A stretch of 64,000 bases of DNA from DASQPA01 sp963756455 (GTDB lineage: Bacteria > Acidobacteriota > Thermoanaerobaculia > Multivoradales > UBA5704), in contig CAVWNC010000004.1 of the NCBI GenBank assembly GCA_963756455.1, positions 1,984,001 to 2,048,000 of the forward strand. Direction: 5' to 3'. This document shows, in pieces, positions 27,654-35,452 of the stretch. Within the stretch, counting starts at the first letter, position 1. Every line of letters begins with the position of its first letter. The translations under genes were made by a program, and so were the position numbers. Below the pieces are notes generated by a model. It saw only the letters and a program-made list of their open reading frames with translations, was not told where the DNA came from and searched no databases.

Positions 27654-29090
27654 TCAGCGACCGGGAAGGGACGCGGAAAGGGGGGCGGGAAGAAGGGGAG
27701 GAAAGACGGTGCTGGGGGTCACCACCTCGGCCTTCCCGTGCGCGTCGATCCTGAGGCCCGCCCAGCGCAGGCGGTCGAAGTCCAGGGTGCGCGCCGCCTG
27801 GGAAAGGCAAACGAAGAGGTCGGGCTTGAGGATTCCCGAGAAGACTCGACGGCCGGCGAGCTCGACGGTCACCGGCCGGCGCCAGTCGATCATGCCCTCC
27901 CCCACCCAGACGGTCATCTCCCCGACGTGCCGCCGGTCGACCTTGAGCGTCTGACCGGTCACCTCGCCGCGCAGGTGCCCCAGGAGGTCGCGTACGGCGC
28001 GGCCGAACGCCTGATCCTCGCTCTCGCCCGGGCGCCGGGTGGCGGTGGGGAGGTCACCGGCCCAGTGACCGCCCTCCCAGCTCTCGGCCTCCAGCCAGTA
28101 GCTGCTCCCCTGGTGGAGATGGCGGAAGTTGTGCTCGACCCGACGTGGGTAGTGCTCGCGCCGGCCGGCGAGAAGCTCGCGGAGGGCGAAGGGCGGCGGC
28201 ACGGCCCCCCCGTGCCCCCGGCCGGGGATCTCGACGTTGTTGAGGAGGGGCAGGCGCATCCCCCGCAGCCACTGCACCCACCGCTGGTTGATCGCGGCAA
28301 TGCCGCCGAGCGAGTCCGGACCGCGGACTCCCAGAACCTCCTGGGTATCCTGGGCACCCCAGACGTTCAGCACCGGCAGGTGAGCGAAATTGGGCAGCAT
28401 GGATCGCCAGAGGCCATCCTCGGTCGGCGGGATGCAGAAGGAGGAGGAGATCGGGACCGTCCCGGCGAGCTGGTCGGCATGGAGGCAGGCGACCGCCCAG
28501 GTGGCGTACCCCCCGAGGGAGTAGCCGAGAGCGTAGATGCGATCGCTGTCGATGTGCACGGCCTGGCGCACGGCCCGCAGGATGGCCACGTGGTCGACCG
28601 TGAAGGGGGGTGGGGCGTCGAGCCCGGTCTGGTGGTAGTCGGTCGGGGCGGCGAGGATGAACCCCTCGACGGCGGGACCGAGGAGCTGCTTTTCGACGTA
28701 GTCGAGGAAGAAGGGACCGTTGCCGCCGCTCGGGTGGAGGGCGTAGAGGAGCGGCCAGGCACGGCGCGGGCTGTAGCCGCGAGGCAGGCGCAGCGTCACC
28801 GTCCGCACCTGCCCGTACCCCACCGGGACGCGGATCTCGAAGGGACCCGGCTTGAGAGGCCGGAAGAGGTCCAGCCGGTGCAGCCACTCCTCCACCCGCT
28901 CGCGGCGGAAGACGGGATCGTCCTGGGCATGGGCGGCGAGCTCGGCCTGCCGGACGGGGTCCGCCGTGGCGAAGAAGGCCTTCATGTCGGCGAGGATCGT
29001 CGCTTCGGTCGCCTGGACAGGCCGGGAGGTCGCCGCGAGCAGGGCGAGGCTTACGAGGGCACCCTGAAGGCGCCGGTTAAACGATGTCAT
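27654..29090 (-). CDS. Exported alpha/beta hydrolase (esterase/peptidase-like)
   Basis: A 478-residue protein with a signal peptide (LQGALVSLALLAATSRPVQA). The alpha/beta hydrolase core has nucleophile S191 in YALGYSLGGYA, probable acid D248 in VWGAQDT and H293 in PGRGHGG. The oxyanion region is ALHPSGGNG. A C-terminal beta-rich domain follows (VDRRHVGEMTVWVGEGMIDW). It is closely related to the cytoplasmic hydrolase at 32646 over its whole length. Its place as last gene of the NRPS operon suggests that it acts on the secreted peptide (maturation by cleavage, or self-resistance) rather than as a chain-releasing enzyme. AGGAG lies six bases before ATG 29090. The substrate is unknown. Confidence 0.82.
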   Translation of the reverse strand: MTSFNRRLQGALVSLALLAATSRPVQATEATILADMKAFFATADPVRQAELAAHAQDDPVFRRERVEEWLHRLDLFRPLKPGPFEIRVPVGYGQVRTVTLRLPRGYSPRRAWPLLYALHPSGGNGPFFLDYVEKQLLGPAVEGFILAAPTDYHQTGLDAPPPFTVDHVAILRAVRQAVHIDSDRIYALGYSLGGYATWAVACLHADQLAGTVPISSSFCIPPTEDGLWRSMLPNFAHLPVLNVWGAQDTQEVLGVRGPDSLGGIAAINQRWVQWLRGMRLPLLNNVEIPGRGHGGAVPPPFALRELLAGRREHYPRRVEHNFRHLHQGSSYWLEAESWEGGHWAGDLPTATRRPGESEDQAFGRAVRDLLGHLRGEVTGQTLKVDRRHVGEMTVWVGEGMIDWRRPVTVELAGRRVFSGILKPDLFVCLSQAARTLDFDRLRWAGLRIDAHGKAEVVTPSTVFPPLLPAPLSASLPGR

Positions 29091-29144
29091 CAAATCTCCT
29101 GTGGCCGCGTGAACTCTAAACCACAGGCCGCTTCGACACAAGCT

Positions 29145-30311
29145 TTAGAGAGGAAGCAGCACGGCGTCCAGGGTCCCCGGGAGGTCCCCCCAGCGGACCT
29201 CGATCCGGTAGGGCAGGTCGCGGCCCAGGCCCCAGAGCTCCTCGGGCTCGATCCCGGGCGGCGGGCAGCGGCTGCGCAGAGCCTCCTTCAAGTCCGCCAC
29301 GGTGGCGAGCCCGGGGTCGCCACCGTGGAGCAGCGACTCGGTCTCGACCTCCGTGGCGAGCCGGGCGTTGGGCACACCCCGGAGCCCCAGGCTCCGCGGG
29401 GCGCCGGCGCCCGCCAGCAGAAAGCGGAGCGCGGCTAGGGACAGGCCCTCCGCGCGCCAGTCGAGCCAGCGCTCGGGCTCCGCGCCGCTCTCGGCGGCGC
29501 CGCCGGCGAGGGTCAAGGTGACATCGTAGCGGAAGCGGGTCAACTCGTTGCGCGCGCGGCCGCGCTTGAGCTGGATGTCGACCTTGGCGACATTGGCGAC
29601 ATTGGCGACCCCGCCACCCCCAAGCATGGCGGCGAAGAAGGCGGGATCGAGCACCAGCTCCCGCTCCCGCAGGACCCGGCTCGCGACCTGCTCGCGGATC
29701 TCGGCGAGCGGGGTGGTCGCCGCCGCCTGCTGGAGGAGGATGGAGAGGTGGAAGGTCGTGAGGAGCGGCAGGCTGCGGAGATCGCCCAGAAAGATGCGGG
29801 CGCCCGGCGCCGCCAGGGCGGAGATCCCGGCGAGGACCCGGCGCAGGTAGGAGAGGTCGGGAAAGTACTGGACGACGGAATTGAGGACGACGGTGTCGAA
29901 CCGTCCCCGTGGGAGGCCGCTCAGGTCGTCCGCCGCCTGCTGGCGAACGGTAACCGCGAGATCCCGGCCGGCGAAGGTGCGCTCCACTTCGGCCACCGCC
30001 TCGGACGAGAAATCGAGTCCCCAGCACTCCTCGCAGACGGGGGCGAGCCGGGCGAGGAGAAGCCCCATGCCGCAGCCGATCTCGAGCAGCCGGCGAGGCT
30101 GAAGGGCGCGGATGCGCTCGACCGTCCGGTCGACCCACTCGCGCATCTCGCGCGCGGCGATGGGCCGCCCCGTGTAGCTGCTGGTCCAGCCCGCCAGGTT
30201 CAAGTCCGGCTCGTCCGCCCCACCGGTCCTCCCGGCCGCCACCGAGCGGCCATAGGTATCGCTCCACAGGGTCCGCCACTGCTCGACATGGATCTCTCCG
30301 CTGCTTTCCAT
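29145..30311 (-). CDS. Free-standing NRPS-type N-methyltransferase
   Basis: This 388-residue protein matches the nMT domain normally embedded between motifs A8 and A9 of NRPS adenylation domains: QWRTLWSDTY at the start, LNLAGWTSSYTGRPIAAREM, SAM motif I at 75-85 (LLEIGCGMGLL), LDFSSEAV, and DTVVLNSVVQYFPDLSYL. The C-terminal third (VDIQLKRGRARNELTRFRYD) also matches that domain family. Here it is encoded alone, 12 bp after the DUF5916 gene, with AGGAGG before the ATG. It probably methylates an amino group of the peptide or a carrier-bound residue. A 9-bp in-frame repeat (VANVANVA) lies near residue 237. Confidence 0.82.
   Translation of the reverse strand: MESSGEIHVEQWRTLWSDTYGRSVAAGRTGGADEPDLNLAGWTSSYTGRPIAAREMREWVDRTVERIRALQPRRLLEIGCGMGLLLARLAPVCEECWGLDFSSEAVAEVERTFAGRDLAVTVRQQAADDLSGLPRGRFDTVVLNSVVQYFPDLSYLRRVLAGISALAAPGARIFLGDLRSLPLLTTFHLSILLQQAAATTPLAEIREQVASRVLRERELVLDPAFFAAMLGGGGVANVANVAKVDIQLKRGRARNELTRFRYDVTLTLAGGAAESGAEPERWLDWRAEGLSLAALRFLLAGAGAPRSLGLRGVPNARLATEVETESLLHGGDPGLATVADLKEALRSRCPPPGIEPEELWGLGRDLPYRIEVRWGDLPGTLDAVLLPL
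29580..29609. repeat. In-frame 9-bp tandem repeat in the methyltransferase
   Basis: GACCTTGGC, GACATTGGC, GACATTGGC, GAC in tandem; encodes a VANVANVAKVD run on the minus strand. Confidence 0.7.
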
Positions 30312-30323
30312 CGATCGCTCCTC

Positions 30324-32627
30324 CTAGTACAGCAAGGCATAGCCGAGCTTGACGAAAAACGTCCGGTCGGTCTGGGTGAGCTGGATGACGTCGACCCCCA
30401 GCCGGTTGTCGCTGTAGCCGGCGAAGAGCACGGTCTGGGGATTGAGCTTGTAAGAGAACAGGAGCTGGGTGAAGAGGTTCTTGTCCCGCCGGTCGACCGG
30501 GGCCGCCGGAGACAGATAGAGCGACGGGTTCTTCCCGATGTTGGTGTACTGGAAGATGGCGCGCACGAAGGTGCGGACGTCGAGCTGATAGACCAGCTGC
30601 GCCTGGCTCAGCTGGGCGTCGTAGAGCTGGCCGCCCGCCACCCGCAGCTTTTGGTCGAGATAGGAGAGATTGAGATTCAAATGGGGACCGAGACGGAGCT
30701 CGGCCGCCGGCTGGATGGCGACCAGGCGCCCCTGCCGGGTATTGTCGACGTCGACGGTGTCGCCCAGCTGGGTGAAGATCTCGAAGGTCGTGCCGGCGGT
30801 CGGGTTGAACAGGAAGTCGAGGGTCTCCTGGTCCAAATGGAAAACGGTGCCGTTGTAGAAGGTGAGGTTGTGAATGAAGTGGGTTTCGAGCGACGACTGT
30901 TGCGCTCCCTGGTAGGTGCCGAAGACCTCGGTGGTCTGGTCGGTGAGGCGGCCGGTGTGGTCCTCGGTGTGGAGGGCGTGGAAGCCGAGGCTCATCTGGG
31001 AGAAGCTGCTCGTCGGCGCGCCATAGAAAAAACGCTCGACCTGGGATTCCGCGGTCTTGACGTCGACCCGCGGGATGAAGCCGCTGTCGGCGCGGAACTG
31101 GGGATCCAAGTCCATGTAGCGGACGTAGCCCTTCCAGTTTTGGGCGAAATGGTCGTACTGCGCCTGCCAGGCGTCGCCGCTGAAGGCGTCCAGGCTCTGC
31201 TTGTTGGCGACGGCCACCGCGGTCGGGTAGAGAGTGTTCGAGGCGAGGTACTGCATCCGCACGGTGTCCGAAGGGGTGAACCGGAAGAAGCCGTCGAGGC
31301 CGCCCACCCGGTTGTGGTAGTCGTCGGAGTCGCGCCCGGTGTACAGCACGCCGATCGCCGAGCGATCGCCGACGTCGCGGCGGTAGCGGAAGACCTCGCT
31401 CGTCACCTTCTCGTCGAGAAAGGCGAAGCTCGAACCCTGGTTGGAAGGAAGAATCAGGTTGTTCTCGGAGTCGCGCGCGACGAAGAGGCCCACGGAATCC
31501 TTGTTCTCCTTGGCGGCGAGCTTCACTCCCCAATCGGGATCGGCCACGGTGCGGGTGAAGACCGCCTGAAGGGGAGTGAGGAAGAGGTCGGCCCCTTCGA
31601 GGAAGAACGGCCGCTTCTCCGGGTAGAAAAGGGCGAAGCGGGTGTTGATGCCGAGCTGCGCCACGTCCGCCTCGACCTGCGAGAAGTCGGGGTTTACGGC
31701 GACGCTCAAGGAGGCGTTGGGAGAGAAGCCCCAGCGCGCTGTCAGGCCCGGATCGGTCTTCGCCTTGCCGCGCTCCAGGTCGCCGGCGGGAAAGGCGGCG
31801 GGATTCTGGGTGTCGATCCGGTGCGAGGTGAGGGTGGGGTCGAGCTCCAGGTTCCGTCCGGGAGCGATCCCCACGAAGCCGGTGACTTTATTTTCCTGGC
31901 AGAGGACGCAGTCCTTGCCGCGGTCGGTGTAGCGCGACGACATCCGGTAGCGGACGTCCCGCGGATAGCTCCTGAAGAGATCGAAGCCCCAGGTCTGCGG
32001 CGCCGCGCTGCGCGGGAAGCGGAGCTGCTTGAACGGGATGGCCATCTCGACGGTATAGCCCTCCTTGGTGATGCGGCCGGCGGAGGCCCAGATCGCGTCC
32101 CAGGAGAAATCCTCCGCCGCGGTGACCTCGCTGAACACCGCGTCGACCTGCACTCCCAGGGGATTGACCCGGAACTGGAAGGCCCGCTGCTCGTCGTTGA
32201 AGGTGTCGAGGTTGAAGCCGACGTGATCGTCCTGGACGAAGGTGCCGATGACGTCACGGTCGATCAGGTGAGCCCGGATGGCCTGCGGGTTCGGGTCCTG
32301 GCAGCGGAAGGCGACGTAGAGATTCTCGGCATCGTAGGTGATCAGGGCTTCGGTTTTCACCCGCGGCGTGACGTTGTCGCCGGGAAACCATTCATAGGGC
32401 AGGTCGATCACCAGCGCCGACTTCCAGGCCTCCTCGTCGAGCACGCCGTCGATTTTGATATTGGCGACATTCGAGGTCGCCCGGGTGACCTCGAAGCGGC
32501 GCAGCGGGGGCGCGCCGGCGGTCGGAGCGGGCGGGGGCGCTGCTGCGCGTGCAGGCAGGGCCGGGAGAGCCCAGAGCGACAGCAGGCTCAAGAGTCCCGC
32601 GAGGGCGCGAAAAAAGTGCGGTTTCAT
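30324..32627 (-). CDS. DUF5916-type outer-membrane protein with CBM9-like N-terminal domain
   Basis: A 767-residue exported protein. It has a signal peptide (LAGLLSLLSLWALPALPARA), a CBM9-like domain (IKIDGVLDEEAWKSA, ITYDAENLYVAFRCQD) and a long C-terminal region of alternating beta strands ending in FFVKLGYALLY, the terminal aromatic signature of an outer-membrane beta-barrel. This matches the DUF5916 family common in Acidobacteriota, Bacteroidota and Gemmatimonadota. Blocks such as NPDFSQVEAD and FYPEKRPFFLEGADLF are diagnostic. Inside an NRPS operon it may carry the product across or anchor a receptor in the outer membrane; no direct evidence. The start at 32627 has only a weak ribosome site. 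Confidence 0.85.
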   Translation of the reverse strand: MKPHFFRALAGLLSLLSLWALPALPARAAAPPPAPTAGAPPLRRFEVTRATSNVANIKIDGVLDEEAWKSALVIDLPYEWFPGDNVTPRVKTEALITYDAENLYVAFRCQDPNPQAIRAHLIDRDVIGTFVQDDHVGFNLDTFNDEQRAFQFRVNPLGVQVDAVFSEVTAAEDFSWDAIWASAGRITKEGYTVEMAIPFKQLRFPRSAAPQTWGFDLFRSYPRDVRYRMSSRYTDRGKDCVLCQENKVTGFVGIAPGRNLELDPTLTSHRIDTQNPAAFPAGDLERGKAKTDPGLTARWGFSPNASLSVAVNPDFSQVEADVAQLGINTRFALFYPEKRPFFLEGADLFLTPLQAVFTRTVADPDWGVKLAAKENKDSVGLFVARDSENNLILPSNQGSSFAFLDEKVTSEVFRYRRDVGDRSAIGVLYTGRDSDDYHNRVGGLDGFFRFTPSDTVRMQYLASNTLYPTAVAVANKQSLDAFSGDAWQAQYDHFAQNWKGYVRYMDLDPQFRADSGFIPRVDVKTAESQVERFFYGAPTSSFSQMSLGFHALHTEDHTGRLTDQTTEVFGTYQGAQQSSLETHFIHNLTFYNGTVFHLDQETLDFLFNPTAGTTFEIFTQLGDTVDVDNTRQGRLVAIQPAAELRLGPHLNLNLSYLDQKLRVAGGQLYDAQLSQAQLVYQLDVRTFVRAIFQYTNIGKNPSLYLSPAAPVDRRDKNLFTQLLFSYKLNPQTVLFAGYSDNRLGVDVIQLTQTDRTFFVKLGYALLY

Positions 32628-32645
32628 GGGTTGGTCTCTTTGGCT

Positions 32646-34055
32646 CTAGCCGCGCCGGCGCGGTGGACGGGAGCGTCCACGATCGCCGCCGTCCGACCGG
32701 TCCGCGCGGGGCTCTGGGCTCGCGGGGAGGAGCGGCGGGAAGGAGGTATGGACGGTGACGGGCGCGGCGTCGAGCCGGGCGCCGACCCTCACTCCGGCCC
32801 AGCGCAGGCGGGCGAAATCGAAGCTCCGCGCCGCCTGGGAGAGGCAGACGGCGAGGTCGGGCCGGAGCGTCCCGGCGAAGACCTCGCGTCCATCGACCTC
32901 GATGGCTACCGGACGCTCCCAGTCGATCATCCCCTCCCCCACCCAGACCGTGAGCTCGCCGACGTGGCGCCGCTCGACCCGGATCGTCTGCCCGGAAACC
33001 TCGCCGGAGAGCTTCCCGAGGAGCGCTCCCACCGTCCGGCCCAGGGCCCGCGCGTCGTTCTCAGTCCCCTGCTTCTGGACCCGCGGGAGGCCGGCGCCCC
33101 AGTGCTCGCCCTCCCAGGTGTGGGCCTCCAGCCAGTAGCAGTGCCCCTGGTGAACGTGACGGAAGGTGTGATCGACCTGCGGCGGGAAATGGACGCGGCG
33201 CTTCTGGAGCAGCGCGTGCAGGGAGGCTTCCGGAGGATGGAGCCCGCCATGCCCGCGGCCGGGGATGCCGCAATCCTCGATCGGCAGCCGCATTTCTTTC
33301 GTCCAGGTGCGGAAACGCTGATTGACCTCGGCCATGGTGCCGATGGCGCGGCCGCCTCCGAAGCCGATGACCGGCATGGTGTCGCGAGTCCCCCAGACGT
33401 GCATCACCGGCACCTGCGAGAGGTTGGGGAGGACCGTCTTCCACAGCCCGTCCTCCCCGGGTGGAACGGTGAAGACGGAGCCGATGGCGACCGCCCCGGC
33501 CAGCTGGTCGGCGTGGAAGAGGGCCACCGCCCAGGCGGCATAACCGCCCGTCGAGTAGCCGAGCGCGAAGATGCGGTCGGGGTCGACGTGCACCGTCCGC
33601 CGCACCGCCGCGAAGATCGCCAGGTGGTCGACGGTGAAGGGAGCCGGAGCGTCGAGGCCGGTCTGCCGGTAGCCGGTGGGGGCGGCGACGACGTACTCCT
33701 CGATCCGTGGCCCCAGGAGCTGCTCCGCGTAGGAGAGGAACGCAGAGCCGCTCGAGCCGCCGGGATGGAGCAGGTAGAGAAACGGCCACGAGCGCTCCGG
33801 CGAGTACCCGCGCGGCACCCGCAGGAGCACCGAGCGCGTCTGGCCGTGGCCGACCGGCACCGCGAGGTCCCGCCGGCCCGAAGGTACGGCGGGCCAGAGG
33901 TCGAGCCGATCGAGCCGCTCGCCGATCCCCGCCCGTGTGTAGCCGGGGCTCGCCTCGATCCGGGCCGCGAGCGCGAGGCGCCGATCGGCATCCCCGGCAC
34001 GCAGGAAATCCGCGAGATCGCCCGCCACCTCTTGATCCACGCTCGTCATGATCAT
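32646..34055 (-). CDS. Cytoplasmic alpha/beta hydrolase, paralogue of the exported one
   Basis: A 469-residue protein colinear with the exported hydrolase but lacking a signal peptide. Catalytic set: S168 in FALGYSTGGYA, D225 in VWGTRDT, H269 in PGRGHGG. The C-terminal domain VERRHVGELTVWVGEGMIDW is almost the same as in the paralogue. ATG 34055 overlaps the MFS stop as ATGA, implying coupled translation; ATG 34049 is an alternative. As the assembly line has no thioesterase domain, this enzyme is a candidate for chain release or for hydrolysing stalled intermediates; that is inference. The C-terminus is a Pro/Arg-rich tail. Confidence 0.82.
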   Translation of the reverse strand: MIMTSVDQEVAGDLADFLRAGDADRRLALAARIEASPGYTRAGIGERLDRLDLWPAVPSGRRDLAVPVGHGQTRSVLLRVPRGYSPERSWPFLYLLHPGGSSGSAFLSYAEQLLGPRIEEYVVAAPTGYRQTGLDAPAPFTVDHLAIFAAVRRTVHVDPDRIFALGYSTGGYAAWAVALFHADQLAGAVAIGSVFTVPPGEDGLWKTVLPNLSQVPVMHVWGTRDTMPVIGFGGGRAIGTMAEVNQRFRTWTKEMRLPIEDCGIPGRGHGGLHPPEASLHALLQKRRVHFPPQVDHTFRHVHQGHCYWLEAHTWEGEHWGAGLPRVQKQGTENDARALGRTVGALLGKLSGEVSGQTIRVERRHVGELTVWVGEGMIDWERPVAIEVDGREVFAGTLRPDLAVCLSQAARSFDFARLRWAGVRVGARLDAAPVTVHTSFPPLLPASPEPRADRSDGGDRGRSRPPRRRG

Positions 34056-35440
34056 CCCGGCTGAATGACAGCTTCTTGAACCAGTGCTTCGGGGCCGATC
34101 GCGACCGAGCCTTTGTCCGCCGCGCTCGTCGCGGCTTCGGCGACCACCGCGTCCGGCAGGTCGCGCTCGACGTAGCGCACCTTCGGGTTGGCGAAGCCCC
34201 AGACGGCGATCAGGAGCGGGAAGATGGCGAGGAGGATGAACATGAGGCCGATACCGCGGTTCTCCCCCACCCCGATGAGCAAGCCGATGCTGCCGGCGAG
34301 GGTCCCGCCGGGCACGAGGAGAGGATTGAAGACGCGGTCGGCGAGCGGGCCGGAGGAGAAGTCGCCGATCGGCGTCGTGAACTGGGCGATCATCCGGCGC
34401 ACGGCGAAGACCCGTCCCTGGAGGTCCGGCGGCACCTTGCTCTGCCAGATCGCCTGGCTGCTGCCGTTCATGATCGGAATGCCGACGAAGAAGAGCAGGG
34501 TGCCGATGCAGGTGGTGAGGAGCGAGGGACGGGCACCGGTCAGGACGAAGCAGACGCTCATCATCGCCGCCACCCCGAGAATGCCGTAGATCCGCGGCCG
34601 CGGGCCGCCGGTCGCCGTCATGATGAGGCCGCCGATCAACATGCCGATACCGGTCATCGACATGACGAGCCCGACCTGGGCCGGCGAGGCGAAGCCGCGC
34701 ACCATGGGGAGGAGAGCGACGCCGCAGATGCTGGTGAAGAAGTTGACCGCGGCGAAGAAGATGAGGAGCGCGAGGAGCCCCTGGCGGGCGCGGATGAAGT
34801 GCCAGCCGACCGCCGCCTCGTGCCAGAGCGAGCTCTTGCCGGTCTCGCCCTCCTCGCTCTTCGGCGGCCGGGGGACGGTGATGAGGAGGAGCGAGACGAT
34901 GGCGAAAAAGAACGTCACGAAATCGATCAGCAACAGATTCCAGATGCCGGTAAACGCCATCAGGAGACCGGCGAGCGGCGGCGCCGCGATCGTCGTCGCG
35001 GCGTTCCCCATCTCCAGCATGCCGTCGGCGCGGCCCAGGTCGTCGCCGGGAACCAGCATGGTGATGGCGGCGACTAAAGCCGGCCATTGGAAGGTATTGA
35101 AGATCGAGTTGCAGGCGACGACGATATAGATGTGCCAGACGGCGAGCACGTCCGCCCGCAGGAGGAGAAAGAGGGCGAGCGAGCAGAGCGCCGAGCCGAC
35201 GTTACAGAGGATGAGAACCGTCCGCCGGTTGCTCCGGTCGACGATCGCGCCGGCGAACGGGGCGACGAGCATCCCCGCGCTGGTGAGCACGATCGTGAAG
35301 GTGAACTGGGTCACCGAGTGGCTCTTCTGCAGCACCCAGATGCTCATCGCGAAGCTGGTGAGCCCGGAGCCCAGAAGCGAGACGAGCTGCCCGATCCAGA
35401 TGGTGGTGAAAGACTTCATGCCCTTGTTGCCTCTGAACAT
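34052..35440 (-). CDS. MFS exporter (EntS-like MFS_3)
   Basis: A 462-residue integral membrane protein with about 12 hydrophobic segments. Family marks are WIGQLVSLLGSGLTSFAMSI in TM1 and the loop DRSNRRTVLI between TM2 and TM3, both typical of the MFS_3 group that includes the enterobactin exporter EntS and many NRPS-linked pumps. It lies 12 bp after the last NRPS gene and overlaps the next hydrolase gene by four bases, so export of the peptide product is the likely role. AGGAG precedes the start at 35440 by nine bases. Confidence 0.9.
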   Translation of the reverse strand: MFRGNKGMKSFTTIWIGQLVSLLGSGLTSFAMSIWVLQKSHSVTQFTFTIVLTSAGMLVAPFAGAIVDRSNRRTVLILCNVGSALCSLALFLLLRADVLAVWHIYIVVACNSIFNTFQWPALVAAITMLVPGDDLGRADGMLEMGNAATTIAAPPLAGLLMAFTGIWNLLLIDFVTFFFAIVSLLLITVPRPPKSEEGETGKSSLWHEAAVGWHFIRARQGLLALLIFFAAVNFFTSICGVALLPMVRGFASPAQVGLVMSMTGIGMLIGGLIMTATGGPRPRIYGILGVAAMMSVCFVLTGARPSLLTTCIGTLLFFVGIPIMNGSSQAIWQSKVPPDLQGRVFAVRRMIAQFTTPIGDFSSGPLADRVFNPLLVPGGTLAGSIGLLIGVGENRGIGLMFILLAIFPLLIAVWGFANPKVRYVERDLPDAVVAEAATSAADKGSVAIGPEALVQEAVIQPG

Positions 35441-35452
35441 CGGATGGTTCTC

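Noticed and set aside
32646..34055. Calling the cytoplasmic hydrolase a type II thioesterase
   Set aside because: The fold and S-D-H set fit, but the sequence belongs to an esterase/peptidase-like group with an extra C-terminal domain, not to the GrcT/RifR TEII family; the role stays open.
29748..34064. Very long open frames on the plus strand opposite the NRPS operon (for example 29748-34064, 46574-50449, 53424-56498, 56637-59798)
   Set aside because: They mirror minus-strand genes with recognised domains, have Arg/Gly/Glu-biased composition, no domain motifs and no ribosome sites. High GC suppresses stops on the antisense strand.
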